Notes: generated from the sequence alone by a model not told the origin. A stretch of DNA of 64,000 nt from Oxyruncus cristatus (GCA_013399855.1 VXAY01005980.1:62001-126000); one strand, 5' to 3'. Counted from the stretch's first letter, positions 1 to 13,019 are shown. Made by a program: numbers and translations.

Positions 1-279
1 AGCAAATGGATTTGGCCTCTGGATCCAGGCTGAGTGGGGCATGAGGGGAGTGGGACCCCCCAGGAGGCCTCACGCCCAGGGGCCACCCCCCACCCCAGGG
101 CAGCCCCCAAGCTTGGGCACATCACCTGCAAACAAAGTGCCTGCAGCAGCCGGGGTCTTTGCTCTTGGAAGGAGAGGGGTCCCCAGAGTGGGCACCTTTT
201 CCCAAGAGACGCCATGGCATAGCCAGATCCCCTGTTGGTGATGCTGCAGCCTCTGGCTCTAACCTTGTGTTAGCCAGTT

Positions 280-480
280 CAGAGAAATTACTGGTGATGA
301 ATTTAAGCTGAAGGTTAAGAGCCGACATAAGCTAGAAAGTCAATGACTAATCTATTAAGCTCCCCAGTAACTTAATTTACATGTTTTTAATGATTACTTC
401 CTACCTGGGCACTCTAAAAACGAATTGGACTTGAATCGTTAAGTGCATTCAGAGGTGGACTCAAATTAATAAGTAGTACT
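280..480. promoter_or_regulatory. AT-rich block, possible conserved noncoding element
   Basis: After GC-rich flanking sequence, this interval becomes AT-rich with several ATTA/TAAT cores (TTTTTAATGATTAC, AATTAATAAG). No open frame of interest. Called regulatory on composition and motif texture only. Confidence 0.3.
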
Positions 481-581
481 CATGTCTGCTTTTGGATGCA
501 TGAGAGACTCAGTGCTGGCTCTGGGGGCTGCCAGAATCATTGCCACGTGGCCACAGCCACGCTGCCCGGCCCGGGGGATCC

Positions 582-735
582 GCTCTCTAATAACCAGGAT
601 GCATCAGTCTGGGGAGCCAGTTCTGCTGCACCCACTGCCATTTAGGAATTAAAATCCCAATTAAGGGCTTGATGCAATTCTTGAAATTGAGTTTTTTTCA
701 TCTATTGTAAAAGAAGAATCTGCTTGAGATTTCAA
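582..735. promoter_or_regulatory. AT-rich block, possible conserved noncoding element
   Basis: Contains CTCTAATAACC, GGAATTAAAATCCCAATTAA and a TTTTTTTCATC stretch between GC-rich flanks. Homeodomain-type ATTA words cluster at about 650-665. Confidence 0.3.
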
Positions 736-3650
736 ATGGGGCCTGGGCCAAGCATCGGTCCCAAACAGTGGTGTTCTTGGCATCAAGGGGCCAATGAGGC
801 TGGCTCTCTGGTTTCTCCACTGCCAGATCATGAGCTAGATTCCCTCCTCCTCCTCCTCTTCCTCACCAGGTGAATTGCAGATTCCATCAGCCTCACTTCT
901 CCTCAGCACACAGAAAACACGGATCTCAGCCTCAGCAGGTGAGGGACATAGTCATGCCACTGTCCAGCTCCTCACCCCAGCACTCCAAATTCCCAGGGGA
1001 CAGAGGGGTGGCGAGGAAGCAGGGGGGACCCTGGACTGTGTGCCCATAGGGACAGGGTTGTCACTCAGATTGCAACACCCCATCATGTGGAAGGTGCCTG
1101 GAATCTGCACAAGAGGCACAGCTGAGATGTTTCTGCATGGGAAAGGGAAGCTCCTGCTCTGGGGAGAGCAGCCTGGCTGGAAGGGAGGGAATATGCCTGG
1201 AATGAAAAGCATCTACTTAAGGGATAACCTGAAAGCCCTTTTAACATAATTTAATGGCAAAAGGCAAAATGAGGCTTTGAAATGCGGTGCCAGTTCCCTA
1301 CTTAAGGCGAGGATGAACACTTGTCTGGGATCAGTCCACAGAAGGCAAAAAAATATCAGTGTGGTATTTATTTCCCTGAAAAGCCTGGCATTTTTGCTGG
1401 CCCTGTGGAAAGTGAAACCAATTCCACCAATATCAGATGCGTAGGGCTGTTCTCAGGCAAGGAGGAGCCGCAGCCACAGGGAACTCGGTCCCCGTGGGCC
1501 CTGTGGAGCAGCTGGGAGCCAGAGCAATCTCTGCCACCACAACCACCACATACAGCACCTGGTGAGGGACAGGCTGCACCAGTGCATCAGAACACAACTG
1601 AGAATTTCAGTTTGCCATCAGTTAATAGCTGAGCAAACGGAACACAGCGCTGGTACTAGGGAAGATGCTTACCCCTAAAGAACAGTTCTTTTAATGAGGC
1701 TCATCATAATGCTCACTAATTTGTGTACATCTGGATGTTCAGGTACGCAAATGTGGAGGGAAAGAGCTTTGCACTGCGTCGAGTCACACACACACATGAT
1801 CACTTCCCTGTTCCTTCTGAGCCTCATGAGAATTTGCTTTGCTGAGAAAAAAACAGTTTCTTGGAATATGCCCTACAGCTGGCAGGTCCCAGGGCCTCCT
1901 GACAGTGCACCAGACTGGGCAGAGATGGAGCTGTGGGGTCCTGCACCCCTCACTGCTGCCTCCCCTCCACACTTACCCTGCTGAACACACTCCGGTATTT
2001 CCTTTCCGAGCAGTGAGGTTTGCAGCTCAGCTCTGGGCAGTGGGAACACAGGCTTTCTCCCTTTTGCAGAAGCTTTCTCCCCTTTTCATCTGTGCCACAG
2101 GCAAGGTCCTTGGCCATATTCCTGGCAGACACTGTGGCAATGCCCCAACCACACTGTGCCTCCCCAGGCCCCGGGTACTCAGAGGGAACTCCTGGGGGGA
2201 GCTCAGGCTGGATCATCTCTTCCCGCACGGGGAACAGGGAGAAGCCTCGCTCCAACCTGCCAGGCTGTGCTCCAACACAAACACCAGCTCTGCCGGAGAG
2301 AGTTGGGTTCCCTTGCCGTCCCTGGGGACCAAGCGTTTCATCCTGGGCTTTTTCATTAGTGTTCAGTGCTGGATTTGCACAGATGCTGCCTGCTCTCCTC
2401 CAATGGCAGGGAAATTATGCACCTGGGCCAGCAGCCAGCATGACAAGGATTTATGCCTTTCAAGGCCTTTTATTAACTTGGCAACATATGGCTTTATCCT
2501 CAGAGCATCTCCTCCTCCTCCTCTCCAGGATGGTGGGGCTGGACCAGAGCTCTCCCTGTCTCCCTGTGCCCTTCACCCTGGATGAGGGCACTCTGCTCAG
2601 GGAAACAGCCCTTTGGGGGTGGCTGGGATGGTAATTAAAGGACATGAAGCAATGTTTTTATTTAAAGCATATTTCAATTCCTCTGCCTTGCACAAATGCA
2701 AAATCAGACTTTAAAAGTACCAGTAGTGAATATTTAAGATAGAGAAAGCTGTTTTCTTTTTGAGCTGTACCTGGATTTGAATAGGTGCCCTCTGGAGCCC
2801 AGACTGCTGGATGTATGCTACAGTCATGGGCCTGTGCTTGGAAAGGGGACCTGCAATTGATTTTTGACTTTAAGATTCAGGCTGCAGCTTCTTTCTCCCT
2901 GACAGCAGCTTTGCATTTAGTGAAACACAGGGATGCTTTTGGAAATGCACCATGGAGACAGGCAAGGAAAACATCTCTAAAGCTTTGGGTAACTCCAGGA
3001 GCAAGTTCCAGGGCCAGGTTTGTGCAGCTGGAGGAGCAGAAGGGAGATCTGCCAGGAAAAGACCTCAACAGGCATCTCCACACATGACATACGTATGAGG
3101 AATGTCTAATGATGTTGAACTTTTACCAAATGGAAGAATGTCATACTGCTGCCTGGTTGCAGCCCTGTCTCTTCCCTCTCCCAGCATTGCATCCAGCTAA
3201 ATCTCTCCTCACCTACAGACAAACACAAACACCAGCAGCAATGCTAATCCTGATGGCAGATGAATTGGCACCCTCCAAGGCAGCATCCATCCGACGACAT
3301 GGAGGGTGTTCCAGTGACAGTGCTGGAAATGCCATCGGAAACGGAGGGAAGGTTTGGAGTTGCCACTTCACGTGCACGAAATGTTCCAAGTGCTGCAGCA
3401 CCTGGCACGGTCTGGTGAGGCTTGGTCTGACACTGCTGCATCCCACTGAGACACCGGATCTTCCATCCTCTCTGGACAGCAGGTTTGGCTTTTTCCTTTG
3501 CACACCTACACATTTTTCCAACATCCTTTCCCGAAGCTGCAGTCTGGGCTCTGCCAGCACACTCAGACCTGCCGGATGAGTTCGTTTAGCCGCACGCCTC
3601 GAAGTGCGGGGAGTGAGGCTACAGTGGCATTCGAGTAGCGTCGAGTGCTT
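736..3650. other. Intergenic, no gene recognised
   Basis: GC-rich single-copy-looking sequence. Open frames of up to 248 codons overlap at 1839-2634 in several frames and both strands and lack domain similarity, splice structure or start context, so they are treated as chance. Short CTC microsatellites are listed separately. Confidence 0.6.
845..864. repeat. (CTC)n microsatellite, short
   Basis: Imperfect CTC/TCC trinucleotide run. A similar run is at 2509-2526, and an ACCC run at 24748-24762. Confidence 0.7.
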
Positions 3651-3930
3651 TCAAGAAGATTACACCCGCTGAAGTAGTAATTAATGTTTGTTTTATTATG
3701 TTCTGGGGAATGATCGGCCAACAAGATAATTCAAATAAAGCCGAGCATGTTCCGAGTGAACACTGCTTAAAGGCTGATTCATTGCAAACTGGCCTGTGCA
3801 AAGGACCAATAATTAAGAGAAAAGGCACAAGTAGGAGCACACTCACCATTTATCTGCCTTTTATGTAATTAAAATGATGGAAATTATGGCTTAATGAGTG
3901 GAAATTGGATGTGCTCTTGAGAGTTTTGCA
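3651..3930. promoter_or_regulatory. AT-rich block with three TAATTA sites
   Basis: TAATTA occurs at 3678-3683, 3810-3815 and 3866-3871. Between them are ATTGCAAA (3781-3788, octamer-like), AACACTGCTTAAAGG and ACAAGATAATTC. The contrast with the GC-rich flanks and the high density of distinct motifs make this one of the better candidate enhancers. Function and conservation are inferred, not shown. Confidence 0.4.
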
Positions 3931-4799
3931 TATCTTGTTTTCCTACAAGTTTAAGTCTCCAAGCGCGTCCCTCCAGCCATGTCCCCAGCCTGTAGGCACG
4001 GCCCGATTGCCAAGGGCCACCTGGGGACAGAATGCCAGCAATGACGATGCCAGCAGCACTTCCACCTGCTGAACCCTCACTCCTGAGGGTCTGCACCACC
4101 CCAAGCCAGGGAGCAAGGGCTGGGAGCAGGGCTCCTCCTGCCGGACCTTGGCCAAGCACTCAGCACAAGCGCTGCTTTCCATGATTAATTCCTTCCTAAT
4201 GTGTCACTAAATTACATACAGTGAAATCACTGTGTCACATTATATGGTAAATAAACCTAATGAAGGCAGCACATCAAGCAGGCTGAAAACCACTAGGTTT
4301 TATCCCACAGCTGAGAGGTACAATGGGGAAAGGCCGCTCTTCCTGGGTGACGGGAGCTGCTGGTGCCGCTGCAGGTGCCGCTGCTGGCAGAGCCCCGGTG
4401 GCTCCACATCACAGCCCGAGGCTTTGCAAGCTGGTACGTCATGGTGTGTCAAATAAATGATGAGAAGAAAATTGTCCTCCATCTGTTGAAATAAATTCCA
4501 CCACATTTACTTCTCTTATCAGCTGTACCAGGGCAGAACGTGGTATTGATCCCATGGAGGCAGAGCGGGGTAACCGGGGTGTCAGTCTGTGCCAGCACAG
4601 CCACTCCACGCAGACCCCCCACGCCGCCAGTGCCAAGTGGACCCAAGAACGCTGACTCTCACGCCAAAGGATGGCTTCCCACTTCGGCTCCTTGAGGGAA
4701 CATCTTCCACAAGATGGAGCCTGTGGGCAAATGATGTGTGGCCGGGAGGACACCGGACGGCGAGCGGCTGTCTGTGCGTCCAGCCGCCTCGACACACAG

Positions 4800-4971
4800 G
4801 GGTCTGTCCGTCCATCTGTCACCCAGGTGATGCCCGGAGAGTCAAGCAGAATGGTCTGTCTGTCCATCTGTTCATCTCCCAGGCGGTGCCCAGAGAGCAA
4901 TACAGAGCGCTCTGTCTGTCTGTCCATCTGTCTGTCTCCCAGTCGGTGCCAGGCAGCAACGGAGAGCGGGG
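4800..4971. repeat. Minisatellite, three degenerate copies of about 52-60 bp
   Basis: Three units begin with a GTCTGTCYGTCCATCTGT-like block, continue through TCCCAG or ACCCAG and GGTGCC or TGATGCCC, and end in AGAGAG- or GAGAGC-like purine-rich sequence. Units two and three (TGTCCATCTG at 4861 and 4921) are exactly 60 bp apart; the first is offset by 52. Each unit contains a smaller (GTCT)n/(GTCC) run. No coding significance is seen, although the repeat stays open in more than one frame. Confidence 0.8.
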
Positions 4972-5768
4972 ACCTGGCAGAGCCAAGGCCAGGCATGCCA
5001 TCTCAAGGTAAGCCAGTGCCAGGAATGGCAACTTCTGCCTGCACTCAGAGGGCATGGAAAGCTGCCCTGCAGTAGCTTTGGGCTTCACATCCCTCACATG
5101 TCGTTGCCGAAGCTGTCTCGGTTTCCCTCTCACCCTGTGGGCGATGGCTGACAAAGGGGCTGCCACCTCGGGTGAATTCACCTTTCTGTAGCAATATCTC
5201 ACCACTTTGCCCATTAATCCTGAGAGAGAAGTACAAACCCAAGATGGATTAAAATAAATGCCAGAGCCTGAGAAGAAATGTCAGCAGCTGGCGGGAACAG
5301 GGGGAGTGGGGGGCCGGGTACCCTGGGGAGGGCTCCCACATCCCAGCTCACCTTTCCAAAGGAAACCTCTCCCAGTGCATGCTGAGCTGGAGAGTTCTTG
5401 GAGAAAGGCTGGTGCTTGCTTGAGGGGGTTCCAGCCACCCCCCAGTCCTGGGCTCTATCCTGCCTTTCCCTCTCGCTGGAAAACCTGAGGCAGAGGGGGG
5501 CAGCTCAAGTCAGCTCCGCTCACCGTGAGCGGCTTGGGGAGAAAATAGCATCCTACTCCATGCTATTGCTACATTATGCTAATGCACAGCTGTTGAATCC
5601 TCCTTCCCAGCACGAATTCCAGCAGGTCCTTCCTCCTAAGTGGGAATTACTTCCATTTGCTGGGGTTTTTTTAATTACCCAGCGCTCAGGAAAGTAGCTC
5701 AGTGGATGGGCTGGCTGCTGGCTGTGGCAGTCTGGTGATCTCGGCACTGGCAGGGCCCCGCGGTGGGC

Positions 5769-5826
5769 AATGCCAGGGACCTTCTGTTGATGCCAAGGAC
5801 TTCCTGGGGCGATGCCAAGGCCTGAG
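5769..5826. repeat. Short degenerate tandem repeat, about 21-bp unit
   Basis: Three ATGCCARGG words, at about 5770, 5789 and 5811, are spaced 20-22 bp apart with related G/C-rich linkers. Confidence 0.5.
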
Positions 5827-6224
5827 GAGCTGGTGAAGCTGTCTCAAACGTGAGGCAACACCGGGTGGGCAAGGGGGTGGTGCACTGGGGAGCAGAGCTT
5901 CATTAATGCCAATAGAAATGGAAAGAGGATTTGGAGAGTGAGAGGAGGCAGATCAGCAGTGACAGGGAATATGGAAACAGCCGACTTTTGTCAGCCTGAG
6001 GAAATCAGTACAGAGTTAATGGAGATGTGAAGAAGACACCTTTGATATGGGATGATGGGGACACCCAGGCTGGGGACAGCAGTGCCAGCACCACGTTGGG
6101 GTGGATGAGACACAGAACTGCTCTGCTGCCCATCAACCCTGAAATCAGCCTGACCACACATACTTAAATATGGCAACAAATTATAGGGATTAAGGTTTTC
6201 TGGTGTTCTTCAGAGAGGTCTTGG

Positions 6225-6480
6225 GTTGGATTTGAGGAGGCTTTTTATTTTAACAATGGGTCAAATGTGAATTCGCCTCGCTGCAGTCACAGGAGCTCCA
6301 GTTTGGGAGGCTTTTAGCCCTCTTGAAGAAGCAGAAAAGAAAGAAAATCCTCACTGGCTAATTATGCTGGTTACAGGCAATCAGCCTCGCAGCCATATTC
6401 CGATGACTTTCATTTGACACTGATTGATCACACTTTAATCACCGCCCTGGGAGCTTTCTCCCCTTGCGAGGAGAGAAATT
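6225..6480. promoter_or_regulatory. Possible conserved noncoding element
   Basis: Carries TAATTA at 6359-6364, a TTTGACACTGATTGATCA segment at about 6413-6430 (MEIS/PBX-like TGACA and TGATTGAT words), and CTTTAATCACC. Non-repetitive, with no coding signal. Confidence 0.4.
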
Positions 6481-9289
6481 TTGGAGAGTTACAGTGAGCA
6501 CAGGGACGGCTGCTGTGGGTCACAGCCAGTGCCTTCCCCTGCACCTGGGAATCACCTTCACAGAGCTTGGCTGAGAGCTGGGAATCTTCTGAAGGGAACA
6601 GATCTTTTCCTGATCTGTGTCTGGCTCCGTGTCACAGTGCCTGCGGACAACAACTGCAGGCAACAACCCACTGGGAATGGAGCTTCCAAAGAGGAAAGGA
6701 GCAGCCAAACATACCTTTGAACATGTTCTAGTATCTTTTACTGCACTGTAGCACTCCTCCAGCTGATAGTGGAGCAGCTCTCACAGCAAGAAGCGTGATG
6801 CCACTGATAAAAAATGATTAGGATTTTTAAGATAGAAGAGCACATCAATTCTGAACACAGACTCTGGATATATTGCTGTGGAGAAGTGTTATACTCCCAG
6901 CTCGATCATCCTGTGCCTGTCCTAGAACCTGCAGAGCTCAGCAGGGCCACAGCACCCCTTCACATGTCTTTTCCATGCCAGGTAGGAAAACCTCCTGCTG
7001 CAAAAGGAGGGGAAATGTGTAATGAGAAATTCCTAAGGAAATACTGGTCTCTGTACACAGGGACAAAAGTGCAAATGCCCAAGGACCTACTTCAGAAATG
7101 GGCAGCTCAGCCCCTCTGAGCCTCAGGAGAGCCCACGTGTCTGAAGTTGTTTTCCAAGTGCCAGTGGAAGTGTCAAGCGTGATTCTCTCACAGTGGCTGC
7201 TGGCCATGGGCAGGACAGCACAGTGATGGGCCGAGGGGCAGCCCAGGCACCATGGCCTGGGTGAGATGCACGGGCAGCACCTGAGGGGAAGAAGGGAATC
7301 CTGGTTCTGTGTGATAACCCTCTTATGGGAAGGAGGGTAGCTGACACCAGAGCAGGTAGACAAGAGTATCAGGATACCCCAATGGAAACATCATGAAGGA
7401 AAATCCTTCCTCTCCCACTGCCACAACACCACATTTTCACACCTATGTCATTCAAATGACCAAAGCAGACAACCCTGGTGCCTTTCAGTAACTGTGCCTT
7501 TAAATCTGTATCCTTAGAGCATTAATTATCTTTTAACGCAGCATTGTTTGGGAACAAGTCCAAATGTTAAAATATTGTCGTTTTTCAGGTCTGTTGCAGA
7601 GTGTGGGAAGCTACAGCTCTACTTATGGCCTGCGAGGGGAAAGAAGCAATACCCCAGACAGAGCCAGTGAGCACCAGAACATCACGGCTCAGACTCCACA
7701 CATCGTGTTCCAGCAGAGGGCCGGAGCACGTAATCACTTCCCTCTGTGGGAGGTGTCGGCAGGGTCAGGGCTGATGCATTGTAAATCAGCACCTTGATGG
7801 AATGGCACCTCGTTTTACTGAGCCTGCCCTTGTCAGTTAGAAATTCATGTATAATTCTACCACTTGCTGCTGGGGAGGTGGTTTTCCAGGCGATAACCGC
7901 TTCCTTTTGGCACCCAAACATGAACAGCAAACCAAACCATGGACTGGCACTATAGCATGGCCACACTAGGAATCCAAAGGTGAGGTGGAATAAAAGTGTA
8001 TCGCTCCTAAATAAGTAGCCAGCTCTGAGCTCCTACAAATAATCCATGTTCAATGCCTCATCTTTGCCATCCCTACACCGGCAAGGGTTCCCTGCTGGCC
8101 CAGGAGAGCTGGCGCCAGTGTTGCCTTGTCCCCTCCGAGCCTGGCTGTCCCTCCCTGTGCAGTGGGAGAAGGTGATGTTCAAGGTATGGCACCTGGGGGG
8201 GAACCACTGAAAAGCGCAGACCATGACATGATTATAAAACAAATATTCAACATCAGCATCTAAGAGTCAATATATTCAGCATCTCACCTTGGTCTTGGCG
8301 CAGTCCTGCCTGGCTGGGGCTGCCCACGCAGTTCCACTGGGATGGAGAGCCCAGGTGATGCTAACCTAGAAAAGAGAAAATCTCAGCTTTGTATTTAACA
8401 AGCAGCAGATGATCCGGCCGCGTCTTGCTTGCTTGGAGCCAAGCGAAACCCTGCTGCTCTGGAGCAAAACGGTGAATTATTGAGGTGAGAAATGCGTGGG
8501 CAGGACGCTGACCCACAACATCCCTCCCCTCCCGCCCACGGCTGGGTCCTGCCACCACAGGGAGAGACCGGCTCTGTAACAAACACACCAGAACCATCCC
8601 TCAGCCTTAGGCAAAGACAAAAGGGAGATGAAAAAAAAACCCAGAATGAGAATTAAATCGCAAACTCTTGCTGGTGGAGGTGAAGCATAAACCAATAAAT
8701 GGCAGAAATGCGTCTGATAAACTCCGTGAGGTGAAGATGAGAAATGTGTTTGCTGCACGTGGGAGTGTGTGGGATGATGAAAGGCTTTGGAAGTACCTAC
8801 AGAAGGAGAAAGACCTGGGGAGTAATAAACCGGGTGCTTAGCACAGGTTTAGGGGAGCTTTAGGCTTCGGTCATGGTGATGCTCTTGCCTTTCCCCATGG
8901 AGGAGCAGAGCCAGGAGAGACACACTTTGCTTGCAGGGAAAACACAGCAAGAGGGATCTGAGGGTTCAATATGAAGCCAGAGGTATCCGCAGAGAAGCCT
9001 TCACCAATGCTGGCTGCAGGAATCACTGCTGGCAATGGATGGGTTGTACTTACTGCAAGTTGAGCTGAGTCTCTGAAGCCCCACTACTGCCCTGCATCCA
9101 GCCCCGGCTCCAGAAGGGGAAGCTGCTGAAGCTCTGCAGCCAAGAGCTGCATCTGGCATCCCCGAGGGCTGCACACCGGCATCCCCAGCAGGGGCCTGGC
9201 CAGGGCCAGGGAATGAGACCTGCAATAACCAGCCCCACTCTGAAAGCAATATCAAGTACTTTTGGTTATCTGCAGCTGGGAACACACCC

Positions 9290-9640
9290 AGCTTCAGATA
9301 TGCCAGTCTATGTAATTGAATTATTTAGGGGCTGGCATGGCGTGATGAAATAGGCTTTCTTCCTATTTTTAGGTTTCCATCTACAGGGCTGGAAATTACA
9401 GCCATTAAAATGTTCTATTAGTAATGATATATAAAGGGGAAAAAACTGATCAGACTTTTCTAGTGCACACAGAGCATTAGGATATCATTAATTTTAATGA
9501 TAGAGCCCAAAATTACAAAGCTATTACAGTCATACTTGAAGTTTCCGGAAAAAAAAAAAAATCAGTTTAAATTGTTGTTAATGAGTAAAAAAAAATATTT
9601 AAATCATATTTAACAGACCTTAAAATTATGGCTGATGTCC
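9290..9640. promoter_or_regulatory. AT-rich block with a 20-bp homeodomain-type palindrome
   Basis: The palindrome at 9483-9502 has 9-bp arms (TATCATTAA / TTAATGATA) around TT. Nearby are TGTAATTGAATTATTTAG (about 9310), TTCTATTAGTAATGATATAT (about 9412) and an A13 run at 9549-9561. The ATTA/TAAT density is high. Regulatory role inferred. Confidence 0.4.
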
Positions 9641-12559
9641 CTGTGAGCTGCCAAAGGCTTTGGCTGCTGCTGTTCCCTGGTGCTGACAAACAAATGCCCA
9701 GCACGAGGGAACAATGAGGGGAGCCCAGAAGGATTTGCCAGATCATTCTGAAGGGGAAGGGAGAGAGGCCATGCTCCTCAAGGGGCTGCTTCGGGCCTTT
9801 GATTCCCCCCTCTCAGCCCTTGTTACAGGATTCCTGCTGCCCTGGAAAAGGTTTCCAACTCCATCAGCTGCTGAGCAAAAAAAAATTAACTCCCAGCCTG
9901 CGCACTCTGAAGTAGCAGCAATTAATGGCACTTGGAGGACTGGAGATTTTTATCTTGGTTTTTGTTTAAAAAATAAATGACTGAGGAACAAAGTCCTTTG
10001 GGAAAGTGGATGGGGGAAAAGAAGAAAGTTGGAAAGAGGAATCCCTGAGATACTTTGTGGTCCCTGACCCACAGGTGTGAGGGGAACGGATGTGGCACCC
10101 GGAAAGCAGCTGGGATTTCCCTGACCTGCAAGCATGGGAGATGGGACTGCATGCTGTGCTGATGGGAGTTGGATCCTGGATTTATTGAGACATGCTTGCA
10201 ATAATTCAACCTGCAACCCCTGGTCCCAGAGCAGCGGCAAAGCTGAGTCTCTCCGGAGCAGGGCTGTGACCGAGGGACAATTTACTGCCTTGCCCTTGAC
10301 AGCTCTGGTGGTCTCCGAGTCACCTTAACTTCCTCATGGACGGAAGCAAAAGCCTTTTCCCGAAGGAAAAACCCTCCCTGCTGAATCTCGCATGGCTCCT
10401 GTTTGCTGGCGGCTTTCCCAAAGCCCCGTGAAATACCTGAGCAGAACACCTGCAATAACAGCACAGGCTCATAATGCTCCGTGTGACATTAAGGCCATTT
10501 TCCAGGTTCCTGATACTTGAGACACTGCAATAGAGGGTTCAAAAACTTTTCAAATTCATTAGACCTCAAAATAGCTGCTTCGTTAGGCACCACAGAGGAG
10601 GTTGTTAATGGGAGGCGAAGCAGAGCGCCCCAGAGATTGGATGCACACACCAGGCTGATAAATGGTTTCTCTGTGGCTATTCCAGAGCCGGCAAGGGGAA
10701 AAATGCCATCCCACGGTTGAACAAGTCTGGAGTTTAGTATGACAACTCTGGAGCTGCCACAGCTGGAATAAAACATCTCTGCCTTTGCCTTGAGGCAGCA
10801 ATGTGACCTTCGGGAGAGGGGCTGCAGGAAAGCAGCCAGAGGCCAGAAGGGAGCTGCCTGGGATCCAAAGCCTCTCCTCTACTTCCTCAGGTGCCCTCAA
10901 AGCAGCACCTGCCCTGCTGCCCCTTCCTTGGACAGCCATGATCTCAGCACAAGAGCTGTGGGGAGTCCATGCTGCCTGTTCAGCTCCCATGGATTTAAAT
11001 AATCCTACGTGTCAACCTGACCTCTTCAGCACATGCAGAGGAGCCACGGCCTGGGATCCTGCACCCCCAAAGAGCTTCCACTGCACTCAGCTTGGTCAGC
11101 TCCGGCTGCAGAACTGGGATGTGCAGTACCTCAGGGCACTGAACTGCTGTCCCCTTCCAGATGGATCAGAGGGAGGATGAAGACAGACTTCTTTTCTCTG
11201 ACCACGGTAATAGAGTCAGCAATTCCACTTGGATAAGCACATGGATTTTATGTCGTCCCTGCACAGTGTTGAGCAAAACATGCCGGTGGCAGAAGACGCA
11301 CAGCGCTCTCTGCGGAACAGCATTTCCTAAATGGCAGCTTGCTGCTTAAGGAGAGAGCACTCGAACACTTTGGAAAATAGGAAGACCCCAAAGCTGAATT
11401 TTAAAGTGCTCATCTTGCAGCTCCCAAAGAAGGCAAGTTCATTACCAGCAGCAGCGAGTGCTGGGTGGCACCGGTCCAAGCAGTGCTTAGCACGCACATC
11501 ACTTGGAGTGGACCCACAGTCCCAGTGTAGTCAGAGGTGTTACTCACATCCTAAAAGCATCTGCCAGGGTTTTTAACATTAAGGGTTTTTTTCATTTTCT
11601 TCTTAACCCCAAGACTGGCACCAGCTTCACTCCCAGACTCACCCTGTCCCTTTGAGGCAGCTGAGGCCAGAGGTCCTTTTGTCCCCCACGATTCTGAGGC
11701 TTTCCCCCGGAGTCACAGCTCTGCCGACAGCATTTTCCAAACTTGTCCTTGTTTCACAACACCAAGGTGCTTTCTGATTTTTGGAAAGCAGAAGCTGAGA
11801 TAAACACCCTCCACTCATGCACATCCTTCGTGGGAGGTTTCTCCTGCTGCTCCTGCTGTTCAGTGGTTTGGGCATCTTCTCTGGAGAGTGCTTAGAAAAA
11901 GAAATTGCTTTTAATGAGAAGGCTGGGGGTAAAGATGACATTCTGTGGGATGCACAGGGAGAGCAGCCCCACTCTCAGAAGGTGAGGGCTCCCCAGCAGT
12001 CCATGGGAGCAACTGGGGACAAAGTCTTCTCTCCTGGAGTGGGAAGAGTGGGCATGTGGGGAGGTGTGAGTGGGAAGCCAGGGAGACTTGAGGGTTCTTC
12101 TCACAACTACACTGAGCCTGGTCTTGCTGAAGGCTGGCAAAGGGAATTTGTGAGCGCTTGGACTGGAGCCACCCAGCAGCAAGGCTTTCTAACCAGTTTT
12201 CCCTCATTTTGCATAGCCAATACTGCCGCTGTTTGCAGTCATCCCTCAGAGTCAAAACACCTCTTCCCAGCACCCTTCCCTACGGTGCTGCATGACCTCC
12301 CGACAGTGCCAGCGTCCTTGTCAGGGAGGGAAGCATCAGTCTCCTCTTCCTGCCCTTGCCTCTGCTGAAATTCAGGTGAAAACTGATTTTGGCACGAAGC
12401 AGGGTTGCAGGGCACATCCTGCTCAGCTGCCACATCGTGCCCTGCCTCTCCTTGGAGCCACGGGGCACCAGCTGAGCGAACGGCTCAGGTGCTTGGCCCA
12501 AACCTGCTCTGGTTCACCACGTGGGAGCCAGTGAGCGCCGTGGTACCTGTGAATTTGGG
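9641..12559. other. Intergenic, no confident gene
   Basis: GC-rich sequence with many overlapping short open frames on both strands. Only the speculative exon at 11817-11981 stood out. Confidence 0.55.
11817..11981 (+). other. Speculative exon with a signal-peptide-like start
   Basis: ATG at 11817 opens a frame of MHILRGR followed by FLLLLLLFSGLGIF and SGEC, which has the charged, hydrophobic and small-residue parts of a signal peptide. The frame reaches a good donor, AAG|GTGAGG, at 11981/11982 after exactly 55 codons. Against it, the leucine run comes from a CTCCTGCTGC pyrimidine tract that itself looks like a splice acceptor ending CAG at 11863, so the real structure, if any, may be a 118-bp internal exon 11864-11981. 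No homologue was recognised. Confidence 0.18.
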
Positions 12560-12830
12560 CTGAGCTTCACCAAATCTATTTGCTTGATGAGATTTATGTA
12601 GCAATTCCAAAACGAGGTGAATAATGAAAATGACTCATGAATATTTCATTCTTATAAATCACATAATTCAAATCTATTCACAAATATTTGCTTTGCCTTA
12701 TAAACCGGATGAATAATTTACAGAAATAGGGAGCAACTATTTTAAAGGAAATATGAAATCCATCGACTACATTAATCAACAAATATTATTCAACTTTTAC
12801 GGGTTCAGCTCGCTGACAGGCACATTCCCT
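12560..12830. promoter_or_regulatory. AT-rich block with AP-1 and FOX-like words
   Basis: TGACTCA at 12631-12637 is a perfect AP-1 consensus. Repeated ATAAATCA, AAATATTTGC and CAAATATT words follow. The tract runs about 250 bp with no repeat similarity recognised. Confidence 0.4.
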
Positions 12831-13019
12831 GTTTATGAGAGGAGCTGGAGCAGCAGATGACATTCCCCACATTAAAACATGCAGAAATGGAGCTCAGTTC
12901 TCCCCATGACAGTGTATTTCCACGCTTACCTGCTCAGTCTCAGCCATGGTGGTCTGGGCAGGAGCTCCAGGTTTGTGTTACCAGAAGGGCTGTTTGAGGG
13001 AAAAGGGGTGGAGGGGTAA

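Larger units (their letters stand above)
3931..9289. other. Intergenic, no gene recognised
   Basis: Apart from the minisatellite at 4800, the short repeat at 5769 and the AT-rich block at 6225, I see no gene, RNA or mobile element. A short near-palindrome, ACAGTGAAATCACTGT at about 4218-4233, is the only other structure noticed. Confidence 0.6.

Noticed and set aside
1839..2634. Overlapping 248- and 204-codon plus-strand frames
   Set aside because: Two frames of one strand are open together and neither looks like a protein family; probably chance.
9255..9285. CTTTTGGTTATCTGCAGCTG looked like a miR-9-type arm
   Set aside because: Differs from my memory of the mature miRNA in its second half, and no matching hairpin arm follows.
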